Source: Cyclobacterium amurskyense (GTDB taxonomy: Bacteria; Bacteroidota; Bacteroidia; Cytophagales; Cyclobacteriaceae). From it: a stretch of 64,000 bases of DNA. The stretch is taken from positions 1,798,001 through 1,862,000 of the forward strand of contig NZ_CP012040.1 of the NCBI RefSeq assembly GCF_001050135.1, written 5' to 3'. A model generated the notes under the pieces. That model made no database searches. It saw only the letters and a program-made list of their open reading frames with translations, and was not told where the DNA came from. Of this stretch, positions 8,114 to 17,031 are shown one piece after another (the first letter of the stretch is position 1; every line of letters begins with the position of its first letter). The translations under genes were made by a program, and so were the position numbers.

Positions 8114-8165
8114 AATTGTATAAAGCTATATTTTGCTGAAGAGTTGCGTATATATCTATTATACA
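8109..8165 (-). other. attI-like site at the head of the cassette array
   Basis: On the minus strand this reads ATAGATATATACGCAACTC, then an AT-rich stretch, then TATACAATTGTTG running into the first cassette. A closely similar stretch (GATATATACGCAATTCC ... TATACAATTGTTG) lies at 28915-28976 in front of an isolated lipoprotein gene. Position upstream of the first cassette suggests an attI-type primary site; no integrase gene is visible within the window to confirm it. Confidence 0.4.
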
Positions 8166-8191
8166 CCCCTAAACTAACTAAATACTTCTAA

Positions 8192-8229
8192 ATAAAAAAC
8201 CCTTTATGGCCTTTAAAAAGGGGTTTTTA
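8192..8229. terminator. Terminator-like hairpin
   Basis: AAAAAACCC and GGGGTTTTT pair around a short loop with AT-rich tracts on both sides, so it could end transcription in either direction. It separates the cassette array from the repeat-rich stretch. Confidence 0.45.
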
Positions 8230-8539
8230 GAAAAATGATAGGTTTAATATATATTTTGCTCTAACCGTTTCGTAACCGTTTACAAACATTTAACAAACGG
8301 AAAATGCCGGAAACCTTTATGTTCTCTTATATCCAAGTTTTACCCCCAAATAGTCAATTGCCTCTTGTAATCTCTTAACTGCTGATTTTATAGTGATTTC
8401 AACCTTGCATAAGAGAGCACAGAAAATCCTTTTTCTTGATCCGAGTTTAATTCAAAAACCCAATGCAAACCATCATTTTACCAAAATGCTTTACTTTCAA
8501 CCTTCTCTCTTGTCAGTTTTTGGTCAAATGGATCAGTTA

Positions 8540-8965
8540 AAACTTAAAAAATACTGCCAAAAAGGCGGAAATTTCCGGCAAAAAGCTAATAATTATCAGT
8601 TAAAACCTAATAATTTCCACCTAAAAGGTGGAAGCTTGAATAAAAAAGCTGAAATCATCGAGTTCCGAAGTACCCCTCCCCACTTCTGAACCTCGAAAAT
8701 TTGACCCTATCCAAAGACTTTTCCTGAAATTTTGTCATATATTCCAATTTTCACCTCGTTTTTTGTCAGTTTTTGGTCGAATTTTTCAGGTTTGAGGTGA
8801 AAAATATCAGTTCTGAACCGGAAAATTCCATAAAAAACATTCAAGCTTGTCAGTTTTAGGTGCCCCATACCTGTTTTAAGGTGGGTAATTGAGGTTTTAA
8901 ACTCCAATGGGTAGGTTCTGAAGTACCCTATCCCAGTTCGGAAGTACCCTTGTTTGGCCCCTAGA
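8540..8965. repeat. Degenerate short tandem repeats
   Basis: Units around 21 bases recur in diverged form, for example GGTTCTGAAGTACCC and AGTTCGGAAGTACCC near 8920-8950 and GAGTTCCGAAGTACCC near 8660. In the minus-strand frame they give a recurring peptide pattern (GYFRT, GYFRT, EFKT, HLKT, HLKLT), and a related pattern (NFRQK, NYQLK, NFHLK) is seen on the plus strand near 8570-8640. This looks like expanded and decaying repeat DNA rather than a gene. Confidence 0.5.
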
Positions 8966-8981
8966 CTCAATATCTTTTTAA

Positions 8982-9290
8982 CGTTCTTCGATCCCTACGA
9001 CTTCGACAAGCTCAGTCTCCGGGAGTTAGGTAGGTTATTGACATTTTCGGTTCCTACAGCTTCGACAGGCTCAGCCTTCGGGAGAGGATTCTCCGGCACA
9101 ACTGGTCCAAGTTTAACGTAGTGTAACTTGGACCTACAATGCTGAAAGTTTCCAACTTTCTTAAATAAATCCTGAATTCAATCCGGGTAGAAATAGTCGG
9201 GTGGTTTTTGACGTTCTTCGATTCCTACGGCTTCGACAGGCTCAGCCTCCGGGAGGGGACTCCTACAGCTTCGACAGGCTCAGCCTCTGG
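8982..9290. repeat. Four TTCGACAGGCTCAG repeat units
   Basis: Units at about 8982-9026, 9048-9085, 9213-9256 and 9261-9290 share a core of CCTACRGCTTCGACAGGCTCAG followed by CCTCCGGGAG or a close variant. Diverged relatives lie near 27828, 28751 and 31491. This is a dispersed intergenic repeat; the same core is common in intergenic DNA of related genomes as far as I recall. Confidence 0.6.
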
Positions 9291-9300
9291 TTAACATATG

Positions 9301-9338
9301 AAAAAAACCGAACAGTATTGAATTGTTCGGTTTTTAGC
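9301..9338. terminator. Rho-independent terminator of the TonB-type receptor gene
   Basis: AAACCGAACA and TGTTCGGTTT pair around a 9-base loop, with seven T residues following on the minus strand and five on the plus strand. It lies 46 bases beyond the stop codon of the receptor gene. Confidence 0.8.
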
Positions 9339-9383
9339 ATTTTCTGTCAATCAACCCCTAAATGGGGCACGCATTGGCTTTTC

Positions 9384-12233
9384 TTACCAGCTTCTGGCAC
9401 CGCCCGGCCTTCTGCCTGGATATCCTCCTGGCCTTCCTCCACGATCATCAGCAGGAAGGTCTGATTTCTTGAACTTACCAATAATATAAGTAAAAGAAAC
9501 CATGGCATAACGGGTCATTACATTTGAATAAACATCGGAAACGGATACATCAGATATGGTTCTTGACACACTGTTGTTTTGTTTTAGCAAGTCAAAAACA
9601 TATACTTTAAGCTCTCCTTTGTTGTTTTTAAGGAAGCGATAACCTGCCTCTATGTTCCACAACCAAATCGATTGGTCAAAACCTTCTGCAAGCCCACTGT
9701 AAAGCACATGACTCACATTATTGGAGATAAAGGTTTTTCCATCATTCGGAGAATAATAAAACTTCAAATTACTGGTCTGGGTGTAGTAGTTGTTTTCCAA
9801 AGCAGTCTGGAGACTACTGTTTACGATAGAATAACTTCCCCTAGTGGTCAAGTTAAAATCTACATCCTTACTAATATTACTCGCAAAAGTAATGCCCTGA
9901 CTAATATCTATACTCTCATTGATATTGGTTTGTCCATTGATGATCCCTGGCGTTCTGCTATAACTTACCCCTGGGTTAAGGTTAACCTTTGTTTTCCACT
10001 TCGGAATGCTGGTACCATAGTTCACAAAAAGTCGGGTACTCATTTGGCCGTTTAAGTTAACTGGAGTAGTAATTTGCCCACCTCTGCTTAGCAATACTTC
10101 ATTGTTGATCAGGGTATCCTGAGGGGCTACAAATGTATTTGTACCTATATAGTTGTTGGTAAATGAACCCAATAAAAACATAAAGAAGGTCTTATTGGTC
10201 TCCATGTCAAACTTCGAGATATTGGCAAAAATACTATTGTTGTAACTTTGTCCAAGTGATGGATTACCTACAGACAGGTTCAAAGGATTGGTGTTGTCAA
10301 TTACATTTTGCAACTGATTCACACTAGGTTCATTCGTTCTGGTTCTGTACCTGAATCGGAATCTAGTCCCTCCTTCGTTTTTATAGTTCATCGTCACTGT
10401 TGGCAGTATATTCTTAAAATCCTTGTTGAACACACCTTCAGTTGGAAATACGCTCACATTGTTAAGTTGTGCATATTGGTAGTCCACGTTCATATTAATA
10501 TTCAGCCCTTCGTTATTATAGCGATAGCCCAAGCCCGTTTTTTGGGTAAGGAATTTGTTGTCAAATTCATTACTCAATGCGGTATCTAAAACCATAATAC
10601 CCTGCTCATTGGCTAGCTGAAAGGTTTTTTGGTCGGCAGCACTTTTGTTATTTCCTATTTGATAAGAAGCTGTGGCGACTGATTTTTCGCTAATTGGCTC
10701 GGTATAGGTAATGTTGGCATTGTAATTAAATCCATCTGACAGCGCACTTGACTGCTGAACAAGGGTGTCAAAGGAATTTCTCACATAATCTTTGTTAGCC
10801 GAAATCAAATCTGTCAACTGATCTCTTTCGTTCCATGAAGTACTTAGATCTGTAGAGATGGTTCTACCTCTTTTATCGAATTTATACCTATAAGTCAGGT
10901 TATTTGAAATGGTATAGCCACTGGTTTCAATCCCAGTTTGATTTCTTGTATCACTTAGACTGTCCAGATTTTGGTCAAGGTTCAAACCTTCAAGGTTAGT
11001 AAAGCTTCTGTTGTCTTGAAAATTAATACTTGGCCTTATGATCAGTGCATTTTTGTCATTGATATCGTATTCAATTCTGGCATTTGCACGATGGTTATTG
11101 TTATTGATATTGCTGATCTGACTTTCCTGGTAAACCTGGCTATTGTCTTCAGAAATGACCGTTTGTCTATTGGTATTGTCCAAAATCGCGTTCTCAGTAG
11201 CGTTGAAAAAATAGCTTCCCGTAAAGTTGATTTTCTCTCCCCATTTGTCACTGTAATTTAGTCCAAGAGAATTGGTTGTTACGATCCCATTGTTTTGGGA
11301 CACACCAAAATTGCCTCCGCCTTGACTACCTCTTCTTCGGCCTCCACCTACACCACCACTTACTCCCAGCATGTCATCTGAGGAGAAGTTTTGTTGGTTG
11401 ACATTGTTGGCCATACCTATAATGGAAATTCTACGTGCCCCATTAAAGAAATTTATATTACCACCTACAGAATACCTGTCATCTGCTCCATAGCCACCGT
11501 ATACTCTACCAAAATAGCTGTTACGCATGTTTCCTTTGGTGATAATGTTGATGGTTTTGGCATAGTTGCCGTCATCCAATCCGGTCAATCTGGATTGGTC
11601 AGATTTTTGGTCCAATACTTCTACACTTTCAATGGCATCTGCAGGCAAATTCTTAAGCGCAATAGATGGGTCACTACCAAAAAATTCTCTACCATCTACC
11701 AAGATCTTCTGAACGTCTTCGCCTTGGGCTTGAACTTTTCCATTTTCAATGGTCACACCGGGAAGTTTACCAATAAGATCTTCGGCCATGGCATTCTCCC
11801 TGGTTTTAAAGGCATTGGCATTGAACACTGCGGTGTCTCCTCTCATCTCACCCACCACATTTTCACCTTCTATGGTCACCTCGCCTAGCAACTGACTGTC
11901 TTCGCCTATGCTGATTTCACCAAGTTCCAAAGGCATTCCACGACGAAACTCTTTGATAACTTTTTCAAATCCCACATAGGTAATTTCCAGTTTAAAAACG
12001 GGAAGTCGAGGATAAGCAATAGAAAAACTACCATTTGCCCCGGTAGTGGTATTGCTGATAAGCGAATCCTGCTGGTTTCTAAGCAAGATATTGGCCCCAA
12101 TCATGGGTTCCTGGGTCTTTTTGTCCACTACGGTTCCACTGATCATCGGTGGTCCCTGTCGGTTTTGCTGTGCCAAAAGCGGTGTAAATGCCATACTCAG
12201 GGCAAGAAGGGTAAGAAAAGTAAAAATCCTCAT
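9384..12233 (-). CDS. TonB-dependent-receptor-like outer-membrane beta-barrel protein
   Basis: The 949-residue protein starts with a signal peptide ending LLAQ, followed by a carboxypeptidase-D-like regulatory domain (GTVVDKKTQEPMIGANI, about residues 32-110), a plug-like region (LIGKLPGVTIENGKVQAQGE, LVDGREFFGSDPSIALKNLP) and a long C-terminal barrel of alternating strands. This is the layout of Bacteroidota outer-membrane receptors of the OMP_b-brl_3 type. No SusD partner or TonB-box gene is adjacent, so it is not a classical polysaccharide utilisation pair, and the ligand is unknown. The C-terminus is unusual: a Gly/Pro/Arg-rich tail (GGRPGGYPGRRPGGARSW), with another Gly/Arg-rich loop near residue 290. 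The gene stands alone and has its own terminator. Confidence 0.85.
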   Translation of the reverse strand: MRIFTFLTLLALSMAFTPLLAQQNRQGPPMISGTVVDKKTQEPMIGANILLRNQQDSLISNTTTGANGSFSIAYPRLPVFKLEITYVGFEKVIKEFRRGMPLELGEISIGEDSQLLGEVTIEGENVVGEMRGDTAVFNANAFKTRENAMAEDLIGKLPGVTIENGKVQAQGEDVQKILVDGREFFGSDPSIALKNLPADAIESVEVLDQKSDQSRLTGLDDGNYAKTINIITKGNMRNSYFGRVYGGYGADDRYSVGGNINFFNGARRISIIGMANNVNQQNFSSDDMLGVSGGVGGGRRRGSQGGGNFGVSQNNGIVTTNSLGLNYSDKWGEKINFTGSYFFNATENAILDNTNRQTVISEDNSQVYQESQISNINNNNHRANARIEYDINDKNALIIRPSINFQDNRSFTNLEGLNLDQNLDSLSDTRNQTGIETSGYTISNNLTYRYKFDKRGRTISTDLSTSWNERDQLTDLISANKDYVRNSFDTLVQQSSALSDGFNYNANITYTEPISEKSVATASYQIGNNKSAADQKTFQLANEQGIMVLDTALSNEFDNKFLTQKTGLGYRYNNEGLNINMNVDYQYAQLNNVSVFPTEGVFNKDFKNILPTVTMNYKNEGGTRFRFRYRTRTNEPSVNQLQNVIDNTNPLNLSVGNPSLGQSYNNSIFANISKFDMETNKTFFMFLLGSFTNNYIGTNTFVAPQDTLINNEVLLSRGGQITTPVNLNGQMSTRLFVNYGTSIPKWKTKVNLNPGVSYSRTPGIINGQTNINESIDISQGITFASNISKDVDFNLTTRGSYSIVNSSLQTALENNYYTQTSNLKFYYSPNDGKTFISNNVSHVLYSGLAEGFDQSIWLWNIEAGYRFLKNNKGELKVYVFDLLKQNNSVSRTISDVSVSDVYSNVMTRYAMVSFTYIIGKFKKSDLPADDRGGRPGGYPGRRPGGARSW

Positions 12234-12368
12234 ATTATATCTGTTTAAACATGAGGATTAGACCATGCCTTTTTCAAAAGGTTTAATGGGGCATGCAAAA
12301 ATGTATAAAAGGAAATTTCACCTATCCAACGGCAAATTTAAGGGATTAATAGCCAACCAAATAACACC

Positions 12369-12405
12369 CTAGCCCTCCAAGGATTTAAAACCCTTGGAGG
12401 GCTAG
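12369..12405. repeat. 37-bp palindrome with TTTAAA core
   Basis: CTAGCCCTCCAAGG and CCTTGGAGGGCTAG pair around ATTTAAAAC. It shares its plan and core with palindromes at 27104-27136 and 55735-55770. It is intergenic, just past the 3' end of ytxJ, but lacks a T-tract typical of a terminator. Confidence 0.7.
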
Positions 12406-12420
12406 AAAAAGTTAATATTT

Positions 12421-12759
12421 CTATTCCGCCAATGAAACAATCTCATCGTAGTTGATGCCCATATGGCTATTATTATAAACAGCCTTTCCATCTTTGACTA
12501 CAATCACTTGTGGAGACGCATGTGTTACACCAAATTCCTCAGCAATCGCATTGGACAAGGCCCTATAGGACAAAAGGTCAAGATAATAAGGAGTGATTTT
12601 ATCACTATCAGTAGCTTTCCAGTTTCTCTGCACCCTGTTCCAGGCCATACCACTTATCGAACAGCTGGTAGAATGCTTAAAAATAACAACCGGTTTTTCG
12701 TTGCTCTCTTCTTTGATTTTACTTATCTGAGCAACATCCTCTAATTTTATCCAACTCAT
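12421..12759 (-). CDS. ytxJ: Bacillithiol-system redox protein YtxJ
   Basis: The 112-residue protein has a thioredoxin-like fold with a single redox cysteine in FKHSTSCSISGMAWNR (Cys33), the hallmark of the YtxJ family, which is proposed to act as a monothiol bacilliredoxin. The later segment THASPQVIVVKDGKAVYNNS corresponds to the cis-proline and last strands of the fold. Length fits the family (about 105-115). It is cytoplasmic. The gene stands alone between the receptor gene and a divergent DUF4403 lipoprotein gene. Its presence suggests the cell makes bacillithiol, as many Bacteroidota do; no biosynthesis gene is in the window. Confidence 0.85.
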   Translation of the reverse strand: MSWIKLEDVAQISKIKEESNEKPVVIFKHSTSCSISGMAWNRVQRNWKATDSDKITPYYLDLLSYRALSNAIAEEFGVTHASPQVIVVKDGKAVYNNSHMGINYDEIVSLAE

Positions 12760-12919
12760 AATTTCTATTGACTAATATTGATAAGGGTAACCAAAATAAA
12801 AGTGCTTAAAGTTCAAAGGACAGCGATTTTTTTTGATTTCTCCTATATTTCCCTTACCTCTGCATTTATTAATCCCAAAGCTTCACCCCAAATCTTTCCA
12901 TTTAGACGTTAAAGTCAAT

Positions 12920-14314
12920 ATGCCAAGATACTCACTCATTATATTAGTCTTCCTTTTGACTGCTTACACAAGTTGCAGCAGTCTCAAATTGAATGGTCCA
13001 GAGGCGCAAGCCCCTCCACCAGCTTTACCTAAAGCAGAACTGTCCTTACACCTAGGTCTTGAAATTCCATTGTCTTTTGTACAGGGGAAAATAAATGAGA
13101 GCCTAACCGAAAAATTATTTAAGGAAGAAGGTCTGGAGCTCGGAAACGGGCTGTTTGCAGATGTAGATTTGAAAAAAAATGGTCTGCTTAGCCTATCAGC
13201 TACAGACGAAGGGAAATTGTTGGTCGGTCTTCCTGTGTTTTTGGATGGTAAAGTCAGACTGGAGAAAAAGATATTCGGACAAAAGATATCCTCTGCCATT
13301 CCCTTTCAGGAAAATCTCTCTCCACAAGTCAGTTTCATCCCTCAAATCAACAGTGACTACAGTTTCGGAATAGAGGAACTTGATATACTCTCTTGGGGCA
13401 AACCTCTTCAATATGACTTCCTAGGCTTTAACATTGACTTCGAACCTTTGGTCAAGCAGAAAATGATTGGAGTTATGGAAGATCAACTGAGATCAGGTTC
13501 ATTAAAGTCAATAGACATAAAAAGCATTGCCAATGATTTTTGGTCCACTTTTGGAAAACCAAGGTACCTGGACAATGGCCTATCAGCAAGTTACCTGTAT
13601 ACCCAACCAGAGAAATTAGCCATTCATGATGAGTTTACCAAAGACCAGCAGCTAATCTTGAATATAGGTCTGGAAGGTGAAATTCTACGACAAAAAGAAC
13701 GTCCTCTTGCCACTCAACTGTCCCCACTCCCTCCGGTTACGCAGGAAAAGGTAGAAGGAAATGACTTTAGCCTAACCCTTCCCATCTACGTCGGTTTTGA
13801 GGAAATGGCCGCCTACCTTGACGAAAAGTTGAAAGACAGTCTGATAACTGTAGAAAAGCAAACAAAGTTGCTACCTCAAAAATTTAGCCTGCGTCATTTT
13901 GGAGAAAGGACAATGATAACCATGGAGTTTATCGGCAAAAGAGTTGGAAAAAAAGACATCAATGGCACCTTTTACTTGGCAGGAAAGCCTGCATATGATG
14001 CAAATTCACAATCCATCGTACTGGAGAATGTAGATTTCAAACTGGTGACTAAAAGCTTTCTGGCCAATACCACCAACTGGATGAAGCGAAGAAAAGTGCT
14101 CAAGGCCATACAGAAAAAGGCTGTATTTCCAGTTGGAGACAACTTGGAAGGAGCAAAGGCTGAATTGTTGGAGAAAAGTCAAATGAAATTAAGTCTATTC
14201 AAACTTACATTACAATCTCCTGAAATTTTCATAGATGGGATATATCCCTCCACCACAGGCTTGGACATCTATGTGCGTACTTCAGCAGGAGTAAATGTAG
14301 AATGGAATCCCTAA
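12920..14314 (+). CDS. DUF4403-family lipoprotein
   Basis: The 464-residue protein matches the DUF4403 family in length and pattern: two repeated halves with a strand-rich layout (for example LSLHLGLEIPLSFVQGKINESL and FSLTLPIYVGFEEMAAYLDEKL), a plan typical of lipid-binding TULIP-type folds. The N-terminus is a lipoprotein signal (LLTAYTSC), so it sits on a membrane facing the periplasm. The frame is open upstream to 12833, but ATG at 12920 starts the signal sequence. It is transcribed away from ytxJ. Its function is not known; a part in envelope lipid handling is a guess from the fold. Confidence 0.8.
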   Translation: MPRYSLIILVFLLTAYTSCSSLKLNGPEAQAPPPALPKAELSLHLGLEIPLSFVQGKINESLTEKLFKEEGLELGNGLFADVDLKKNGLLSLSATDEGKLLVGLPVFLDGKVRLEKKIFGQKISSAIPFQENLSPQVSFIPQINSDYSFGIEELDILSWGKPLQYDFLGFNIDFEPLVKQKMIGVMEDQLRSGSLKSIDIKSIANDFWSTFGKPRYLDNGLSASYLYTQPEKLAIHDEFTKDQQLILNIGLEGEILRQKERPLATQLSPLPPVTQEKVEGNDFSLTLPIYVGFEEMAAYLDEKLKDSLITVEKQTKLLPQKFSLRHFGERTMITMEFIGKRVGKKDINGTFYLAGKPAYDANSQSIVLENVDFKLVTKSFLANTTNWMKRRKVLKAIQKKAVFPVGDNLEGAKAELLEKSQMKLSLFKLTLQSPEIFIDGIYPSTTGLDIYVRTSAGVNVEWNP

Positions 14315-14322
14315 TCTTAGCC

Positions 14323-15000
14323 TTAGCTCAATAGGTCGCCGTAGGTTTTAATTCCTTTTTTCTCCGCCATTTTCAGGAGTTTTAATAAGAGCTGCGAGGT
14401 AAGCATGGCATCTCCGGCGGCCGTATGTCTATCATCCAAGGGGATTTTGTACCGCTCACATAGCTTGTCCAAAGAATAATCCTGTGAAGCGATGGCATGC
14501 GGATCATGGTATTTCCCATTTTCCAATCTGACCGCCAACTCGTAGGTATCCAAGCAAGGCTGCTTGATTTTCTTCAGGCCAAGTTTTTTTCCCACTTTTT
14601 CCAGCATGGCCAAGTCAAAGCCAAGGTGGTGCCCCACCAAAATTTTATTGGCGGCATCTTCAAGAAAACTTCTGATCAGTTGTTCCCGGCTTATATAAGG
14701 CCTTACTTGAATCAAACCATGGACTTTTACTGCTTCTTTGTTGCGTTTCTTTGGTCGCATGTAAAACTCTTTTGAGCTTGGGATTTTTATCCTGTTATTG
14801 GTCACATGCACCGATCCATAGGAAAGCACATAATCTTTCCGAACATCCAAACCAGTAGTTTCTGTATCCAAAACCAAGAAATCCAATTCGGAGATCGGTT
14901 TTGCCTTAGAAATCTTTTTTGTTAAAGTCTGCTCATAAGCCTTTATGTACCCAGGTTTGGGAAGCGATTGAAGCCCAAAAATAGATTTCCAGTCGACCAT
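14323..15000 (-). CDS. DnaQ-like 3'-5' exonuclease
   Basis: The 225-residue protein has the DEDDh exonuclease motifs: LVLDTETTGL (Exo I), HHLGFDLAML (Exo II) and HTAAGDAML (Exo III, with the general-base His). It resembles the epsilon-type proofreading or RNase T-like nucleases that remove 3' nucleotides. The ATG overlaps the TAA of the upstream CBS/DUF294 gene by one base (TAATG at 15000), and in many genomes these two genes sit together, so they are probably co-transcribed. It may act in DNA repair or in trimming RNA; it is not the polymerase III subunit itself, judging by its N-terminal extension and context. Confidence 0.85.
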   Translation of the reverse strand: MVDWKSIFGLQSLPKPGYIKAYEQTLTKKISKAKPISELDFLVLDTETTGLDVRKDYVLSYGSVHVTNNRIKIPSSKEFYMRPKKRNKEAVKVHGLIQVRPYISREQLIRSFLEDAANKILVGHHLGFDLAMLEKVGKKLGLKKIKQPCLDTYELAVRLENGKYHDPHAIASQDYSLDKLCERYKIPLDDRHTAAGDAMLTSQLLLKLLKMAEKKGIKTYGDLLS

Positions 15001-16946
15001 TATTTACCAAAATAATCCAGTTGAAATCTTACCCTCAATATTTTTTGTATTTCATCAATGGGAAAGAAAGCATTTTTCAACAATTGCCGCTGAAGCTTTC
15101 CCAAAGAGTCTGGCTTTATGAATCTACCTGAAGAAGAAGCAGACAATCCCTCCAAAGCCCTGAACCTCATGAATATTTCATAGGCCTTACCAGCATCTTT
15201 GTAAAGTTCAGCCTGGTTGGGTTCGAGTTCTGCCAGCTTTTCATAGCGCTTAAAAGTATTGTTGACTCCTACTACCTGATGGTTGAGCACAAGGACCCTG
15301 GCCGCATCAGCTAAAGGCATCATGGCCCTTAATTTAATGTCAAATTTCTCTGCATGTGCACCAGATTTCTCTACGATAAAATTTCTAAAGAACCCTAGTG
15401 GTGGCGGATTCAACAAAGCATTTTTAGCAAAGAAATTAAGAAAGATCTTCTCACTACTTATTTGCTCATACACATGTGCTGTCAGTGCCTCTGCCAGCGC
15501 TGCCTTTCCCGCAATGGCCCTGAAATCAAAGAATATAGAGGCCATCAAAAGGGATTGCTGGTCAGGTTTACTGATCCAATGACTGAAATAGCTTTTCCAC
15601 TTTGACAAGGGTTGACACCATTCAGGATTGTTGGCCATCATCTCTGCGGGGCAGGAATGAAAGCCAGAGGCAAACAATATGTCCATCACATCCCTAGCAA
15701 TAAGGTGCATAAACCTTCTTGTGTTTTCTTCCAGTGCCTCCGGAACATCCTCATAGACCATTGCATTGTCTATATCTGTACGCAACAATTGCTCCCCTCG
15801 GCCTTCAGATCCAAGTCCAAGGAAACAAAATGGCGTTTCACACACTTCCGGAAAATCTGCCGAATGCCTTGATTTGGCAATATGTATGGCCCGCTGTATA
15901 ATGGTATCGTTGATCTCTGTGATAATGCCAGCAATAAAATCAATGGCCAGCTCATTTTCCAGGAAGTAGATCAACATTCCCTCTGCCTGATTTCTCAATT
16001 TGGCGATTTCATGTACATCACTGCTATCCTGCAATGCTTTGATCAATACTGCCGGACTGTTCCCCTGAGAAAGTAGAATGTCATGGTCAGAAATAATACC
16101 TATTAACTTGGACTGGTTCGTCCCATCTTCAGTAAAAACAAGGTGATGCAACCTGTTTTTTACCATGTTAAGGTAGATCTGTGAAAATTCAAGGTCTTTT
16201 TTCGCAGTAATGACCGGGTAACTCATGATTTTCTCTACAAGTGTATCATAGGGCAGCCCTTTTGCTATCAAGCGGTTTCTTAGGTCTTTGTCTGTAATGA
16301 TCCCTTGTGGATGATTATTTTCATCCACGATAACGATAGAGCCCACTTTATCTGCACTCATTTTCCCTACGGCCTGAGCGATGGTCTCACCAATACGGCA
16401 TTGAATTACCGGTTGGGAATAATTGATTGCAGCCTGGCCGGGAAAAAGCAAAAGGCCATTTTGGTGGGAATTGTTGACTAATAGGGAACGTACTTTCTGG
16501 GTTTGGGAGAGGTCTGAACGGACTACTACCTGACCCGAAGCAAAACCGGAAGCAAAATACAAACTTACCTGACTGTTTTCCAATAATATTTTATCAAAAA
16601 TCCCAACTGGAACAGCCATAACAAGGCTGTTTTCATTGGCTTTGGCATTCAGTATATAAGGTCGCTTACCCAATAAGGCCAACACCCCAAATACATCACC
16701 TTCATCGCACAGCTCAATTGTTTGTTCTTCCCCATCTATAAAATCGGTCAATTTGACCGCTCCATCCTTGACTACAAAAAAATAATTTTTGGCTGGTTCT
16801 CCTTTCTGAAACAGAAACTCATCTTTTTCAAAATAAACCAGATCCACTTCTTTGGCCACTTGAGACAGGAGCTCAGGGGACAAAAAACTGAAGGGAGGAA
16901 ATTTTTTCAGGAAATCAATAACCCTATTAACGATGACATTGCTCAT
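15000..16946 (-). CDS. Cyclic-nucleotide-binding, CBS and DUF294 nucleotidyltransferase-like regulator
   Basis: The 648-residue protein has an N-terminal cyclic-nucleotide-binding domain (about residues 15-125, with GEPAKNYFFVVKDGAVKL), two CBS motifs (about 160-290, IVDENNHPQGIITDKDLRNR and LIGIISDHDIL) and a DUF294 nucleotidyltransferase-like half with GLGSEGRGEQLLRTDIDNA, the GSxxRxEQ...D-D signature related to GlnD. Such proteins are thought to sense nucleotides and modify a partner. ATG at 16946 starts MSNVIVNRV; an in-frame ATG 36 bases upstream is possible. It lies just downstream of acs and the acetate symporter on the same strand, and a role in control of that module is inferred from the context. 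Confidence 0.85.
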   Translation of the reverse strand: MSNVIVNRVIDFLKKFPPFSFLSPELLSQVAKEVDLVYFEKDEFLFQKGEPAKNYFFVVKDGAVKLTDFIDGEEQTIELCDEGDVFGVLALLGKRPYILNAKANENSLVMAVPVGIFDKILLENSQVSLYFASGFASGQVVVRSDLSQTQKVRSLLVNNSHQNGLLLFPGQAAINYSQPVIQCRIGETIAQAVGKMSADKVGSIVIVDENNHPQGIITDKDLRNRLIAKGLPYDTLVEKIMSYPVITAKKDLEFSQIYLNMVKNRLHHLVFTEDGTNQSKLIGIISDHDILLSQGNSPAVLIKALQDSSDVHEIAKLRNQAEGMLIYFLENELAIDFIAGIITEINDTIIQRAIHIAKSRHSADFPEVCETPFCFLGLGSEGRGEQLLRTDIDNAMVYEDVPEALEENTRRFMHLIARDVMDILFASGFHSCPAEMMANNPEWCQPLSKWKSYFSHWISKPDQQSLLMASIFFDFRAIAGKAALAEALTAHVYEQISSEKIFLNFFAKNALLNPPPLGFFRNFIVEKSGAHAEKFDIKLRAMMPLADAARVLVLNHQVVGVNNTFKRYEKLAELEPNQAELYKDAGKAYEIFMRFRALEGLSASSSGRFIKPDSLGKLQRQLLKNAFFPIDEIQKILRVRFQLDYFGK

Positions 16947-17031
16947 ATGGGAATTGGTCTGGGAAAAGTAAATGTAAGGCATGGATTTCCATACCTTACA
17001 TTAATATATAAATTGCAGAAAAGCAAAGAGT

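Larger units (their letters stand above)
8166..9300. other. Gene-free stretch with degenerate repeats
   Basis: No convincing gene is present. The stretch holds a terminator-like hairpin at 8192-8229, a short minus-strand frame at about 8318-8400 ending in LQEAIDYLGVKLGYKRT that could be the tail of a lost gene, the 21-base-type repeats at 8540-8965, and four copies of a TTCGACAGGCTCAG unit (8982-9290). Two open frames of under 100 codons are low in complexity and follow the repeats rather than a gene. Confidence 0.5.

Noticed and set aside
8318..8400. Tail of a tyrosine recombinase (minus-strand frame ending LQEAIDYLGVKLGYKRT) that could be a lost integron integrase
   Set aside because: Too short to identify; orientation towards the array is not that of intI, and no catalytic motif remains. 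Noted only within the gene-free stretch.
8393..8970. Two frames of just under 100 codons on opposite strands near 8.4-9.0 kb
   Set aside because: Low complexity, generated by the degenerate repeats, with no start-site support.
8982..9290. Possible CRISPR array from the repeated TTCGACAGGCTCAG units
   Set aside because: Spacing is irregular, units are diverged, spacers are not of equal length and no cas genes are near; it is a dispersed intergenic repeat.
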